A DNA stretch of 64,000 bases from Leptospira ellinghausenii. Lineage in GTDB: Bacteria; Spirochaetota; Leptospiria; Leptospirales; Leptospiraceae. The stretch covers positions 15,566 through 79,565 of the forward strand of contig NZ_BFAZ01000011.1 in NCBI RefSeq assembly GCF_003114815.1. The letters are read 5' to 3'. The position numbers were made by a program, and so were the translations under genes. The notes under the pieces were generated by a model. It was not told the DNA's origin and did not search any database. It saw nothing but the letters and a program-made list of their open reading frames with translations. The stretch's first letter is position 1. Each line of letters opens with the position of its first letter. Of this stretch, positions 16,972-27,600 are shown piece after piece.

Positions 16972-18642
16972 CTATGCATTCGGTAGAAAGTCCTCTTCAC
17001 CCCAAGGCAATTCTCCTTGGTTACCGGTTGCAACAGGAGATTGCTCTTCCTCACCACCGCCTTGAGCCTGTTCCTCGTCTGCAAAGACTTTTCCAAACTC
17101 CTGACTGAAATATTGATTTCCACGTAAGAGGCCGAGACGGGCCATTTTCTTTCCCTGCTCTACAGTTATGATTCCGCGAGCTACATAATCTTCCGCTTCC
17201 TCTTTCATGGTAGGTAAATCATTTGCTTTCCGTATTTCATCTAATGACCGACTAACTTTGAATTGTTTGTCTTCGAGATCTGCTTTTTTGTCCTCTTGCT
17301 CTGTTTTCACTCCGATGAAATTCAATGCGATTGGGCTTTCGTCTCTCGGATCGAAAACTTCATTGAGACAATCTTGATGAAAACTCATGATAGATCCATG
17401 AGCTCGGTCTCTTGAAAAATGCTGTCTTCCATCCATAGAAGGCTCTGCGAGTGATTGCGATTGATTGAGTCTAAGTCCGAGCTGCGCAGGATCAATTCCG
17501 TGTCTTGCAATAATAAATGAAGAAACCATTTGGAGCATTTTATCGAATTCGAAATCATCCGACACATCCAAGTTATGTACCTGGATTTCTCCAGCACCAA
17601 ACATCATTGGGATTTTGAATCCTTCTCTCGGTCCATAAAAAGCGTTTTCCCAAATGAGCTCGATGCGCTCTTGGTCTCCTTTCGGAATTGCGTTTTTTGA
17701 AGAAATAATGGCCTTTGGTGGATTCCTAGAATTGAATCTGTCTGCGTTATGTTTTATGGTAAAAAGTAGGGACATGATCTCAACCAAACAAGATTCGATA
17801 GGCGAATATCCAAACCCACGCATTCGAATATCGGAAAGGTTATTCTTATGACGGTAAACAATTCGTCCTGCTTCATAAGTCTCTGTTACAGTGTTGTGCA
17901 CCATCTGAACGTGAGTGATATTTTTATCGCCTTTGTATCCTTTTCTTGGATCTACACGGAAAATAGTCGCGGGATCCAGATAACGAACGTCACAGATCTC
18001 TCCTGCTCGATTAAAGGTTCTCAAATATGCCACGGCATCTATTGCAAGAGTGTCCCTAGTCGCCATTTCAAGGACTTCCCCAAGTCGTTCACGTTCTCGC
18101 CAATCTGCCTGAGATTTATCTCCCATTAGGAAAACACGATTTGCGAAACTGGCCATCTCTTGCCTTTGCAAATCTGTTGCGGATATGTCCTTTTGCTTTA
18201 GTTTGAATTCAAAGCCTGGATCTTCTCCAATTTTGGCATACATTGAAACATCATCGGCCATGATTTGGTGAATTGCTCCGATGAGAGAAGAAGCATAGGA
18301 AATGTTTCTGAGGTCCTCTAATGGGATACGATAGATAGGCCTAACACGAATCCCTTGCTGGACAGGGACCACCATATCATCTGAATAAATTGGATTCTTC
18401 TTGTCCTTTGCAGTTTCCAGCAAATTAAACATTCGATTATTTAATTCAACTGCTTGCTTTACTGTTGATTTTGCAGGTGAGTAAAAAGAGGATTTTCTAA
18501 ATTCCTCCACAGTCATAGTCCTTGGATCGGAAGAGGGATCTTCGACTGCTTTAGCCTTACCTTGAACAACCTTCTCTCTTAACTCTGGTGGAGTTCGATA
18601 GAATAGATTCTTCTCATAATTTTTCCCACGTGGTCTCGGCAT
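16972..18642 (-). CDS. Phage portal protein
   Basis: 556 residues from ATG 18642, the ATG that follows site E. Typical portal features: YRIPLEDLRNISYASSLIGAIHQIMADDVS near residue 110, a long mixed core with VAYLRTFNRAGEICDVRYLDPATIFRV, the SPIESCLVEIMSLLFTIKHNADRF helix, and a SFIIARHGIDPAQLGL segment typical of the portal stem and wing region, followed by an acidic, Gln/Gly-rich tail. It forms the DNA entry vertex of the head. First gene of its unit, well placed upstream of the minor head protein. Confidence 0.85.
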   Translation of the reverse strand: MPRPRGKNYEKNLFYRTPPELREKVVQGKAKAVEDPSSDPRTMTVEEFRKSSFYSPAKSTVKQAVELNNRMFNLLETAKDKKNPIYSDDMVVPVQQGIRVRPIYRIPLEDLRNISYASSLIGAIHQIMADDVSMYAKIGEDPGFEFKLKQKDISATDLQRQEMASFANRVFLMGDKSQADWRERERLGEVLEMATRDTLAIDAVAYLRTFNRAGEICDVRYLDPATIFRVDPRKGYKGDKNITHVQMVHNTVTETYEAGRIVYRHKNNLSDIRMRGFGYSPIESCLVEIMSLLFTIKHNADRFNSRNPPKAIISSKNAIPKGDQERIELIWENAFYGPREGFKIPMMFGAGEIQVHNLDVSDDFEFDKMLQMVSSFIIARHGIDPAQLGLRLNQSQSLAEPSMDGRQHFSRDRAHGSIMSFHQDCLNEVFDPRDESPIALNFIGVKTEQEDKKADLEDKQFKVSRSLDEIRKANDLPTMKEEAEDYVARGIITVEQGKKMARLGLLRGNQYFSQEFGKVFADEEQAQGGGEEEQSPVATGNQGELPWGEEDFLPNA

Positions 18643-18679
18643 GGGAAGTGACAAGAAATATAGTTCTCAATCATTGCAA
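18643..18679 (-). promoter_or_regulatory. Late-type bipartite promoter motif, site E
   Basis: Minus strand TTGCAA (18679-18674), 19 bases, then TTGTCACTTCCC (18654-18643), with ATG at 18642. The spacer includes CTATATTTC, unlike the C-rich spacer ends of most other sites. It would make a leaderless portal message. Confidence 0.7.
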
Positions 18680-18700
18680 TCGTTTTTTAAGGTTGAAAGT

Positions 18701-18746
18701 GGGGTTTTAAGGGGTTTTTAAATTCGTTTGAAAACGATTTGAAAAC
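18701..18746. repeat. Short tandem repeats upstream of portal promoter
   Basis: GGGGTTTTAA and GGGGTTTTTA lie in tandem at 18701-18720, and TTTGAAAAC occurs twice (18727-18735 and 18738-18746), 11 bases apart. They lie between the HEPN-type gene and site E and might bind a regulator. Confidence 0.35.
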
Positions 18747-18768
18747 AAACTCTGAAAAGGTTGCTTTC

Positions 18769-19338
18769 TTATATTTCATCATCCAATACCCAGGAGACAA
18801 TATTTTCAACTAAGGAAGACTTATCGATTCCCGGTAACATTCCTTCTTTGTTAAAGGACAAAATCAAATCCTCCATAAGAACCAAACAATTAACAATTTC
18901 CGAAGTATTTTCTTTTATTTCCCTGGCCAATTCAGCGCGAAAGTTTGCTTTATTAATGTTTTCAGGGTAACCCAAACACAAGTCATGCGCAATAAAGTTT
19001 CTCGCTTCTCTTGCTTTATCAAAACGGCCAAAAAATCCAATAAATTTATCATTTTCTGTATTTATTTTTGATAATATTTTAATACATCTATCTAAATTAA
19101 TTTTATCCGCAATTTTCATTATTTGGCTATATAATTCATCTGAATTTAAATTTATATTATTAAATTCTTTAAATTTTTCTTTGAAATACTGAGGATACTT
19201 TATCACCAATGCTAATAAGAAATTCTTGCAAATTTTATCAAAGTAAGTAGCCACACAAAGCGCTTTCCCTATGATACTGAAATTTATAATGCTATATTCA
19301 GTAAGTTCTGGAGTGTAATAATTAATTCTTTTTTCCAT
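18769..19338 (-). CDS. HEPN-like protein with RNxxxH motif
   Basis: 189 residues, ribosome site GGGAG before ATG 19338. The all-helical sequence contains EARNFIAHDLC, an R-x4-H motif (R113, N114, H118) of the kind that forms the RNase site in HEPN domains, which act as toxins or antiviral ribonucleases. No partner nucleotidyltransferase or antitoxin gene is beside it: the next 750 bases downstream of its start side are empty. Low similarity in style to the virion genes suggests accessory cargo. The motif is clear, the function is inferred. Confidence 0.5.
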   Translation of the reverse strand: MEKRINYYTPELTEYSIINFSIIGKALCVATYFDKICKNFLLALVIKYPQYFKEKFKEFNNINLNSDELYSQIMKIADKINLDRCIKILSKINTENDKFIGFFGRFDKAREARNFIAHDLCLGYPENINKANFRAELAREIKENTSEIVNCLVLMEDLILSFNKEGMLPGIDKSSLVENIVSWVLDDEI

Positions 19339-20088
19339 AGACTCTCCCTTTAAGTGTTTGAATGGTCATCACTCATGAAGAGGTAGACTCTACTTCGAAT
19401 ACTTTTACTTTTGAAGCATTATTTCTATTTGAGATACTATGAATTATGAAACAATATGCTTCTTCCTATAATGTATATTATGTCACATTACAGATGCTAG
19501 ATGGTGTATAGAAAGGCACATCGGTAACACTTTAGATCACTCACATGGGTTACACATTTGCTAGTCAATTCTATACAACAACCTCTGGTATTTCAACACT
19601 TTACTCGTATACAAATCTAAAATTCCAAGGATTGCGTTCGCAAAATAAAGACGACAATGCCTGCCAGAGACCTCTTCAAAGCCAACCAACTCTCCAATAG
19701 CAGGAGTCCCAATAAAGCTTAATTATGATAGTAAAGGTTCTAGTAAAAATACTGAAATTGCTATTAAAATAAGGATTCGGAATCGCAAGGGCACTTATTA
19801 ATGTTGCATAAAAGCAGCTAGCCCAATATAATATTCTTTCGAAGAAATTAATAACATTTTGAAGATGTCAAATTTCTTAATTATAAAGGTGAAAAGAAAA
19901 GTTCCGTTTAAAAATCCTGGATGAGTGGAATTATCAAATTCTAAATTGTTGATGCAGCCGATTTTTTAACAGTATTGTTTTTCCTTAAATTATTTATTAA
20001 AACTTGCATCTTACTCGACACAACAATATCAGTTCAATTGTTGCAAACTTAGACCTGTATCGAAACCATATCAATTCATTATTAATAC
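19339..20088. other. Gene-free AT-rich gap
   Basis: I see no reading frame with a plausible start and ribosome site on either strand in these 750 bases, and no clear terminator or insertion-sequence end. It separates the HEPN-type gene from the cell-surface cassette and may be decayed sequence at a cargo boundary. Confidence 0.5.
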
Positions 20089-20697
20089 TTACTTCTTAAG
20101 CTTTAAATAAAGGAATACCACTACTCCTATAGAAATAAGTAACAAATTCATAAAAACAATATTCCCAATGATGAGAAACATTATTTTTTCATTAATTGAT
20201 TCTATTTTACTTGAAAGTGATAATTCAGATTCTTGAATTTTGAAATTCAATTGAATCAACTCATTCTTAAATAAAGGTTCATCATTTGATGGATTTTCTT
20301 TTTTTGTTGGCAGAGCAACTGGTATTTTCGTTTTCTTTACTTCTAGAATCTCTACTTCATCTACTAAATCTTTATTCTTAAGTTCATAATAACGTTGTTG
20401 AACTAGTGGGTCTGCGCTCCAAAACTCATAAGCTTTGGAATAATACTTATAAGCTGTGCTAAACTTTCTTTGAATATAATTCTGATTTCCAAGTTCGATC
20501 CAAATTTTCGATTGCAATAAATCATATTCAGGATTTGAAAACTGCACTTCAGAACGTCTTAAAATTTCCGTTTCTGCTTCTTGAAATTTTTTTTCTTTAT
20601 ACAAGTTTTTCGCTAACTGAAGAGGGTCTTCTACTTTTTGCGAAAAAAGAGAAAATTGGATCACGAAAGCAGATAGGATTAAATATACTACTTTCAT
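20089..20697 (-). CDS. Exported TPR-like protein with C-terminal membrane anchor
   Basis: 202 residues. Signal peptide MKVVYLILSAFVIQFSLFS, then helical repeats like TPR (PLQLAKNLYKEKKFQEAETEIL, FSTAYKYYSKAYEFWSADP), a charged linker, and a C-terminal transmembrane helix (MFLIIGNIVFMNLLLISIGVVVFLYL). Start overlaps the upstream stop as ATGA. Last gene of a bacterial-style surface cassette. Function unknown. Confidence 0.65.
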   Translation of the reverse strand: MKVVYLILSAFVIQFSLFSQKVEDPLQLAKNLYKEKKFQEAETEILRRSEVQFSNPEYDLLQSKIWIELGNQNYIQRKFSTAYKYYSKAYEFWSADPLVQQRYYELKNKDLVDEVEILEVKKTKIPVALPTKKENPSNDEPLFKNELIQLNFKIQESELSLSSKIESINEKIMFLIIGNIVFMNLLLISIGVVVFLYLKLKK

Positions 20698-22097
20698 CTG
20701 CTTAAGATAACTGCCTTATGAGAAAATCTCGGTCTTGGCATTTTTATGGATTCCAATCGCCATGGACCTCCTATAGGATTTGCCAAATCAATAGAGTATA
20801 TATTATCTGTCGGAATGTTTATACTGGTGGAACCGCCCATAACATAAGCCCTTCTGTTTTGATAAGATATTTCGATACTTGGATAATAGACTGAAACTGG
20901 TAGCACAGGGCCTGCTTGAAAGATATTTGAACTTATACCCGTTCTATAGTAATCGTAAGAAGAGGATGGTGTTATCGCAGTTACTGGTTGATTGAAATTG
21001 GAAGCTGTACTTCCCCCCACTACTAGAAAACCTTGAGAATCATTCGGATAAGGATCTGTATTCTTTGGATTATAGCAAACAGTTGCGACGCCATGTCTTG
21101 CTTGGTTTATTGAAGCTTCGACTAATGTTGTAGTAGAATTGGCTGATGGCAAATATACATCTGTGGTAGCATATGAATTTCCATCAGAGTATAAACGTCC
21201 TCCGCTGTAAAAAAGAGATCCGTTCATGATACATCCACCCATATCGAGCCTCGGAAAAATTGCATTATTTGATGTGTATTGAATCCATTGTCCGGCACTT
21301 CCTAAACTTGGATTAAAGCGAAAGACTGTATTTAAGATAGTCCCGGTAGTCATATCCATAGTTGTAGAACCAGAGATTAGATAAACTTCTTCACCATTGG
21401 AAACGCCGATTCCCCCTTGCAAATCGATCGGCATATCAGCCATTCTTTTCCATTCATTTCTGGCTGTGTCTAATCGCTCGACTATTCTAGATTGTAGCCA
21501 AGATGAACCGACTTTCGTAGCTCCGCCAATGACAAAGATATACCCTTTATGATATACTATCTGTGCAAAGGCTCTTGGCGTAGGTATCTGAGAAACATTT
21601 TCAAACCATCGATTTTCAACTGGATCAAATACATCGATCATTCCTATAGGTTCAAAATTGGATCCAATCCCGCCCAGAATCCAAATCGATCTAAGTCCAT
21701 TAATTCTATCAAGAAAGTCATTTGATGTTGTCACAAAGGATTGATTACCACTAGTAACTGCACCTAATTCTTTACAATACACCTGATAATAATATCTAGT
21801 ATTGGGTTTTAAACTATCGACGATGAAAAGGTGCTCTTTCCCTTCTCTAATACTAGCTCTTACATTATCTGCACCAAGCAAAGCCCCTATTCCATTCAGC
21901 GGAAGTTCTGAAAAAGCCATTAGCCCATTAGTTTTTTCAGAACACAGGACAAAGATATTTGCACTAGTTTCACCTACATTCGAAACTCCAAATCCTTCGA
22001 GCTTTAGTTTTTCTATTGCTCCAGTATCAGAAAGGGGCGAGTTGTAACAGTTAAACAAAAAAAGAAAAGAAAGATTGATGACTAATATAAATTTCAA
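20694..22097 (-). CDS. Kelch-repeat lipoprotein
   Basis: I place the start at TTG 22097 (MKFILVINLSFLFLFNC), which gives a clean lipoprotein signal with lipobox LFNC; it overlaps the upstream stop. An ATG at 22136 adds a hydrophilic stretch. After a short fibronectin-like region (VSNVGETSANIFVLCSE ... NTRYYYQVYCKE) come kelch-like repeats with IWILGGIG, IFVIGGAT, YLISGST, LFYSGGR, FLVVGGST and YVMGGST. It is probably an exposed beta-propeller lipoprotein. 467 residues. Confidence 0.7.
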   Translation of the reverse strand: MKFILVINLSFLFLFNCYNSPLSDTGAIEKLKLEGFGVSNVGETSANIFVLCSEKTNGLMAFSELPLNGIGALLGADNVRASIREGKEHLFIVDSLKPNTRYYYQVYCKELGAVTSGNQSFVTTSNDFLDRINGLRSIWILGGIGSNFEPIGMIDVFDPVENRWFENVSQIPTPRAFAQIVYHKGYIFVIGGATKVGSSWLQSRIVERLDTARNEWKRMADMPIDLQGGIGVSNGEEVYLISGSTTMDMTTGTILNTVFRFNPSLGSAGQWIQYTSNNAIFPRLDMGGCIMNGSLFYSGGRLYSDGNSYATTDVYLPSANSTTTLVEASINQARHGVATVCYNPKNTDPYPNDSQGFLVVGGSTASNFNQPVTAITPSSSYDYYRTGISSNIFQAGPVLPVSVYYPSIEISYQNRRAYVMGGSTSINIPTDNIYSIDLANPIGGPWRLESIKMPRPRFSHKAVILSR

Positions 22098-23062
22098 AAC
22101 TTCAACATTCCTTGAATCGTAGGGCCAGAAAAACAAACAGTTGAGGAAGTTTCAAAAGCACAAAAAGTATTTATACCCAGCCGCAATTGAAAATCATTTA
22201 GTTTATATCCCTGCCAACCTAGCTCTAACATGGCAAGTGGATTTAAACCTGATCGATTCCTATCTTCTGCAATCGTATTTACATAATTTCCACCAAACCC
22301 AACCTTTCCATAAAAATCCAAAAGAGGATTTTGTTGAAATTGATAATGAGAGTAATAATAAACGATTCCATTGATCATATTGACTTTGTATTCAGAACTT
22401 ACTCCCCAAATACCATCTAATTGCAAGCCTATCCTTCCAAAGCCTTTCCAATCTAGATAAGCTGGCTCAATGTTTAAATTCAATTGATTTAGAGTAATAT
22501 CTAAATTTGAAGATCTGTAAATTCCATAACCTAACCCGACAAAGGTGTTAAGTGATTCTAACGACGAGACTAGATATTTTTTGGGAGGTGGAAAATTCTT
22601 TTCTCTATTTAATTCCGATTTTTCAATTTTAGATTTTTCTACGTTAACGAAACCAATTTGAGTTTGCAAAATTATGTGATCTTGGTCTTCTTCAATCAGA
22701 TAGCCAATTAATTGGCTTTTATCATACAATACAATTCTCGATAAACTTATACTAAAATCACTACCAGACTTATCTTTTTCATTTTTAGTAAGCTCAGATT
22801 TCGGAATCCGATAATCCTTACCCTGAAATTGAAATAGAATAGATCTCTCATCTTCAGATATTATTTTTCCTAAAAACTTTTGACCAGAAGCAAACTCAAT
22901 TTCCGCACCATAAAGTATCGTAGCAAAGAAAAACGATAGAAAAAGGCAAAGCCATCGAATTAAAGATCCAGTTTTATTTGAGAATCTAAGCTTGTAGGTT
23001 GAAAGAAATGATGAAAAAAAAATAGTAGTTTTCAATTTTATAAAATAGTCTCGTAATTTCAA
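22094..23062 (-). CDS. Membrane-associated beta-rich protein, probable outer-membrane protein
   Basis: 322 residues. An N-terminal hydrophobic segment near residues 33-52 (IRWLCLFLSFFFATILYGAE) ends in an export-type cleavage site. Residues 53-150 hold two repeats of a 'G..I.ED...I..Q......V' SH3-like motif. The second half is beta-barrel-like (alternating aromatic and polar residues, C-terminal GMLKF). Overlaps its neighbours. Typical of leptospiral surface proteins; function unknown. Confidence 0.6.
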   Translation of the reverse strand: MKLRDYFIKLKTTIFFSSFLSTYKLRFSNKTGSLIRWLCLFLSFFFATILYGAEIEFASGQKFLGKIISEDERSILFQFQGKDYRIPKSELTKNEKDKSGSDFSISLSRIVLYDKSQLIGYLIEEDQDHIILQTQIGFVNVEKSKIEKSELNREKNFPPPKKYLVSSLESLNTFVGLGYGIYRSSNLDITLNQLNLNIEPAYLDWKGFGRIGLQLDGIWGVSSEYKVNMINGIVYYYSHYQFQQNPLLDFYGKVGFGGNYVNTIAEDRNRSGLNPLAMLELGWQGYKLNDFQLRLGINTFCAFETSSTVCFSGPTIQGMLKF

Positions 23063-24045
23063 TTAATGATAATCTTTAAATGCATAATAGCCAGCTGTTC
23101 TTTTATTTTCTCTTTTAGGTAATAATCATTAAACTTACCATCTTTAAGTTTTTTTTCCAATTTAATTAATTGGTTCCAAAATGTGATTCCACAGGAATTA
23201 TCGCCAGGTTTCAATTGATTGCAGTTGTAATTGTCTTCGCAAATTGAATCAAAATCAGATTCAACAGGACATTTACTAAAAAGATTTGGATCAGGATTGG
23301 TTCTACAAAAACAACCATGTGCGAAGTTCTTTTCTTTCGTATTTAATCTTTCTCTTAATTCCGCCAAATCTGAGATAATTTTATTATCTTTCTTCTCTAT
23401 TTGAATCGCTATCTTTAACCTATGCTTGATTGCCTCATTCATAGCACATTCATATAAATCAAACGAACATTCCCTAAATACATTACGAAACTTCTTTTCA
23501 GAAGAGACAGTTGGCCTATTTTTTTCAATGGCATAAAGTTTTTCTTGTTCTTCTACTTCCAGGATATGATTTAATACCTCTTCGAAAATTAAATCTTCAT
23601 GACTCGTACCAAAGAAATAATTTGGAATCAGAAAAATATACCATGGTGATATATTCCGACTGAGAACAATTGTTCCTTTTGAAATAAATTTATTTTTAAC
23701 AACTTTAATTTGATAACCGCTGGATTCTAAAAGTGGTACGAGAAAAAGACTGAAAATAAACGATCCATAATTCAAACTTTCATCATCAGTAGATCGCTCG
23801 ATCGTAATATCAATTCTATCTACCATATTATTTTCGCATAGGGCAATGGCCTTATTGACCCCTTTCTTTACATCATCGCTTGCCCCGCCATTTACACTCG
23901 CGACATACTGCACATTGAATTTCCCACCCCAACAAAGACTTTTATTTAGTTGGCTTACTTTATACGAATGGTCAGAGCGAATCGTCATCAATTCGCAATT
24001 GAAAAAGAAGAAAAAGAATAAACTGATAACAAAACTAATCTTCAT
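23059..24045 (-). CDS. Lipoprotein, unknown
   Basis: 328 residues from ATG 24045 (MKISFVISLFFFFFFNC), lipobox FFNC; the longer frame from 24081 adds 12 hydrophilic residues. A region near residues 100-130 is hydrophobic, and the C-terminal half has several Cys residues (CFCRTNPDP, CEDNYNCNQLKPGDNSCG). Overlaps the next gene by 4 bases (ATGA) and the preceding lipoprotein gene by 11. A duplicated theme with that neighbour (both have a 'TITIE/VTITLE ... FLVPL' segment) suggests the two are distant paralogues. Confidence 0.65.
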   Translation of the reverse strand: MKISFVISLFFFFFFNCELMTIRSDHSYKVSQLNKSLCWGGKFNVQYVASVNGGASDDVKKGVNKAIALCENNMVDRIDITIERSTDDESLNYGSFIFSLFLVPLLESSGYQIKVVKNKFISKGTIVLSRNISPWYIFLIPNYFFGTSHEDLIFEEVLNHILEVEEQEKLYAIEKNRPTVSSEKKFRNVFRECSFDLYECAMNEAIKHRLKIAIQIEKKDNKIISDLAELRERLNTKEKNFAHGCFCRTNPDPNLFSKCPVESDFDSICEDNYNCNQLKPGDNSCGITFWNQLIKLEKKLKDGKFNDYYLKEKIKEQLAIMHLKIIIN

Positions 24046-24595
24046 AAATTTTTTCTCTATTTTCAAATCGTAAAATTGCATTTTTCATATGTTCATAGTA
24101 GATTGCTTTAGCGTTTTCGGAATTTGTTTGAAAATTCCATCTGAATAAACTATATAAGGGACTTCCAACTTTAAAAACTTTTCGATGCACAACGAGCGAC
24201 CTAAACTTATACAAGTTATCAAATTTAATGTCTAATTCAGTATCAACAGTCATTGGTAGAATAAAAAATGATCCTGTAACAAATGGCAGCGATGTAAATA
24301 CACGTGCCATTTGAGAATTTTGGTTTGATTTATCTTCAAGTGTTATGGTAACAATTATCGTTTTTTTGCTTTTTTTATTTGTACATTCATCTATTGCATC
24401 AAATAGTCCATCATAAGAAATACTAAACTTAGATTCTCTCCTAATTCTAAAATCAGAATTATCGGAGAAGACATAGTTGAAATCTCCGCATTTTTCCTGT
24501 TTTAATATTTTTTTCGTCTCCAGCCGGTTTGGCAGCATAACTATCCCTGCGCAGTTAATTATTATTATTGTTATTAGCAAAGGTAAATATTTCAT
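24035..24595 (-). CDS. Lipoprotein, unknown
   Basis: 186 residues; signal MKYLPLLITIIIINCAG gives a lipobox IINC. The region around residues 80-130 has KKTIIVTITLEDKS and a hydrophobic SLPFVTGSFFILPM patch. It follows the Rhs gene by 5 bases and may be part of the same message. It could be an accessory or immunity partner of the Rhs protein, but nothing in the sequence shows that. Confidence 0.6.
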   Translation of the reverse strand: MKYLPLLITIIIINCAGIVMLPNRLETKKILKQEKCGDFNYVFSDNSDFRIRRESKFSISYDGLFDAIDECTNKKSKKTIIVTITLEDKSNQNSQMARVFTSLPFVTGSFFILPMTVDTELDIKFDNLYKFRSLVVHRKVFKVGSPLYSLFRWNFQTNSENAKAIYYEHMKNAILRFENREKIYED

Positions 24596-24600
24596 AATGA

Positions 24601-27600
24601 CTAACGATCGGTAACCCCAAAATTTATATCCCTATTATCCTCTCCATCATTTTGTGAAATCTCTTCCGATGCTCCATAATCACCGGAAAGTGCTATTGAT
24701 GAAAAATTCATTGCGATACCAATACTTGATAATACTATTATTGGAATAGATACATCAAATACAACTATCATAACCACTAGAGTCACTATCTGTATTATCA
24801 AAGAGAGAATTGCTTCAGAAGAAAAAGCTTGTTTCAACCCATTAAAAAATGCTTTACTATCAGCGTAAGGCCTATCTAGTTTATCGACTTTGTTACCAGT
24901 GCGATAGCCAGCAGCCACAAACCTTAACACATCAGGTTTATCTTTCCAAAGCATATATCCCATAAAAGCCATTTTCCAAGATTTTCCAATATGTATTCGC
25001 TCTTCTTTTTTACCTTGGATGTCATTGTACGACCCGCCAGCTTTCTTTCCCATAGTAAATCCCATAAATAGATTTCGAACTTTGTCGAGATCATTTTCTG
25101 CTGGCAGCAAGTAATAAGCAGCCAGCGCATATTGTAAAGCCTTTGAAATATGCGGCTTACCCAAATGAGATGCATTTTGACCGAAAGTTTTTTCTATATA
25201 AGATTGTCTTCCTCTCTCGTTCCCTCTATAGGTCCGAAAAGCTGCCGATGTTAGAAGTAACCGATCACTTTCATTCATACCTTCACTAAGCATATATACG
25301 ACAACTGCCGAAAAGTAGGGGGATTGTCTTCCATAACCAGTCGGATCATTGTATTTAATTGGGTTTCCATTTGTATACATATAACGGTTCAATCCGTTGA
25401 CTTGTTTTGAGAATAGCTTTTTGTCTCCCGTTAAAAATCGGCCAATAAAAGGATCATAATATCTTGCCTTCATATAGTATAATCCAGATTCTTTGTCTTC
25501 CGTTTGACCAGCATATTTAATTTTACTAATATCAGGTCCGCCGCTATCAGTTCTGTGAATCAATCCATAAGGTTTGTAAGCAATCCTGGATCTCCCCGTC
25601 CAATCACCACCAGACAAAGGATTCCCTTTCGAATCCGATAAAAAACTAACGGAACCTAAATGGTCAGCATGTTGGAAAGAAATACCCGAAAATGAATTTG
25701 ATGAAATAGGAGGCACTATTGTGCCTGTCCCTGGAAAGTAATCGTTTCCTTCATCATTAACAGAAGGGGCGGAGTCAGAGACATGCGTTGGGAACAATGT
25801 TAGAGGTTTCTCATCCCCATTGCCTCCGATGCCAAGAAACGAACAATTCTCAACGCCAATCATAAAAGAAAACAACAATATTACATTTGCATACCGCATA
25901 ACAGGCATAATATAAATCGAAAAATAAGGTCTTTTTTGTTTATGAACGAAAATGAATAAAAATCCAAGAAAAGCGAATTGAAGAGAATACGATCCGAATT
26001 TGATATTTTCTCTAGTTAAGTGTTTTCTTAGCGGCTTAAATATCAAAGAATCAAATTTATTTTTTCGATATACTTCGCAGTCCATCTTAGTTTTAGAACA
26101 ATCAAATACAGAGAAATTCAAACTTAGGATTTTGTCCCAAGGGGTTAGAGAACTAAAATTTTCATCCCTCAAAAATTGTACATCAGGAACTGCTATTTGA
26201 GCCAGAGGCTCCCCTTTTAATCCTTTAAGATATAAAGTTGCAGATTCTGGAATGCCCTCCTCCCTTGTAATTTCAAACGCATCCCCAAATAAAGTATAAT
26301 TAATCTGTTTTCCATTGCCCACATCTTTTTTGATTCGATTACCAGAATGATCGTAGTAATAGCGAATGGAAGTGCCGCCCGCAGTATTGATACTTGTTAA
26401 CAAATTGTTAGAATCATAAGAATGAACATCTCCATTCCGATTAACCATATTTCCATTTGAATCATAGGAGTAATGAAAAGTTCCTATTTGAGGAGATCTG
26501 GCTTCAGTGACTAAATGAGGTTTATTTAAATTTTCATATTTAAAAGTAACTTCTCCTCTTTTTAGTAAATTACCATCCGCTGAATATTCATATAGTTCCT
26601 CACCATATTTTCCAACTGACTTAACAAGGCGGTTCAGTGAATCGTACTCAAAATTTTGAGTCCTGTCTTCTCGGTTTTTATCCTGTATCTTGCTTATATT
26701 TCCAGCTGGATCATACTCATATTTCAAGTTTTGTTCCAGAAATCCATCCGCCAGTTTGGTTCGAAGCCCAGTTAACCTCTTAAATTTTTTATCAATTTCA
26801 ATAGTTGATTCAACACCGTTCCCAGTAATTTTCTTTATAACAAAGCGATCCTCTTCTAAAAAAGGTCCTTCATATTTCACCAGTAGCTGGTCCACTGAAT
26901 TACCATCAGCCGAATCTAAAGTCATTTTATTCAAATGCCCTCCAGATCCGTAAGAATAATGAACGACTGTTCCTTCTGGATACCGAATAAGTGTTGGGTT
27001 ATTATTAGTATCATACTCCGACTCGACAAACAAATTCACATCATCCATCATTTTCTTTTGTCGGATTACATTACCTCGCAAGTCATAGTCCATCAATGTT
27101 GTAAGGTTTCCATCATTCACTTGGGTCAATCTTCCTACTGGATAGGACTGTGATGTTGCACCACCAACATCATAAACATATGAAATTGTTTTCCCACCGG
27201 TCATTTGAGATATGATTCTTGATAAACCGTCATAGTTAAAATCAGTTACCGTTCCATCCGACTTAATCGTTCTCGATAGGCGTCCGAGCATGTCATATTT
27301 CATCTCGATGTTACCGGAAGATTTGTCAGTTTGACTAACTTTCCTTCCCCTGGAATCATACTCATAACTTATTTGATTGCCCGACGGATCAGTAATTTTT
27401 GCAATATTCCCCCGAGCACTATAGCTCATCGTATGAGTAGAACCATTCATCGTTCTTCGGATTTCTTGACCCAATATATTCTTTTCAATCTCTATCGTGT
27501 GAACTAGCTCGCCTGTAGCCGAAAATATACTCGAAGTAGTAACCAATTGGTTTGGAGAGTATGAAATAGAGATTCTTTCTCCTTTCGAATTTATAATCCC

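Noticed and set aside
18643..18679. Sigma-54 or ordinary sigma-70 promoter
   Set aside because: The spacing does not fit -24/-12 boxes, and the second box has no TATAAT-like sequence with a 17-base spacer.
19339..20088. Insertion sequence or transposase remnant
   Set aside because: No terminal inverted repeats, target duplications or transposase-like frames were found.
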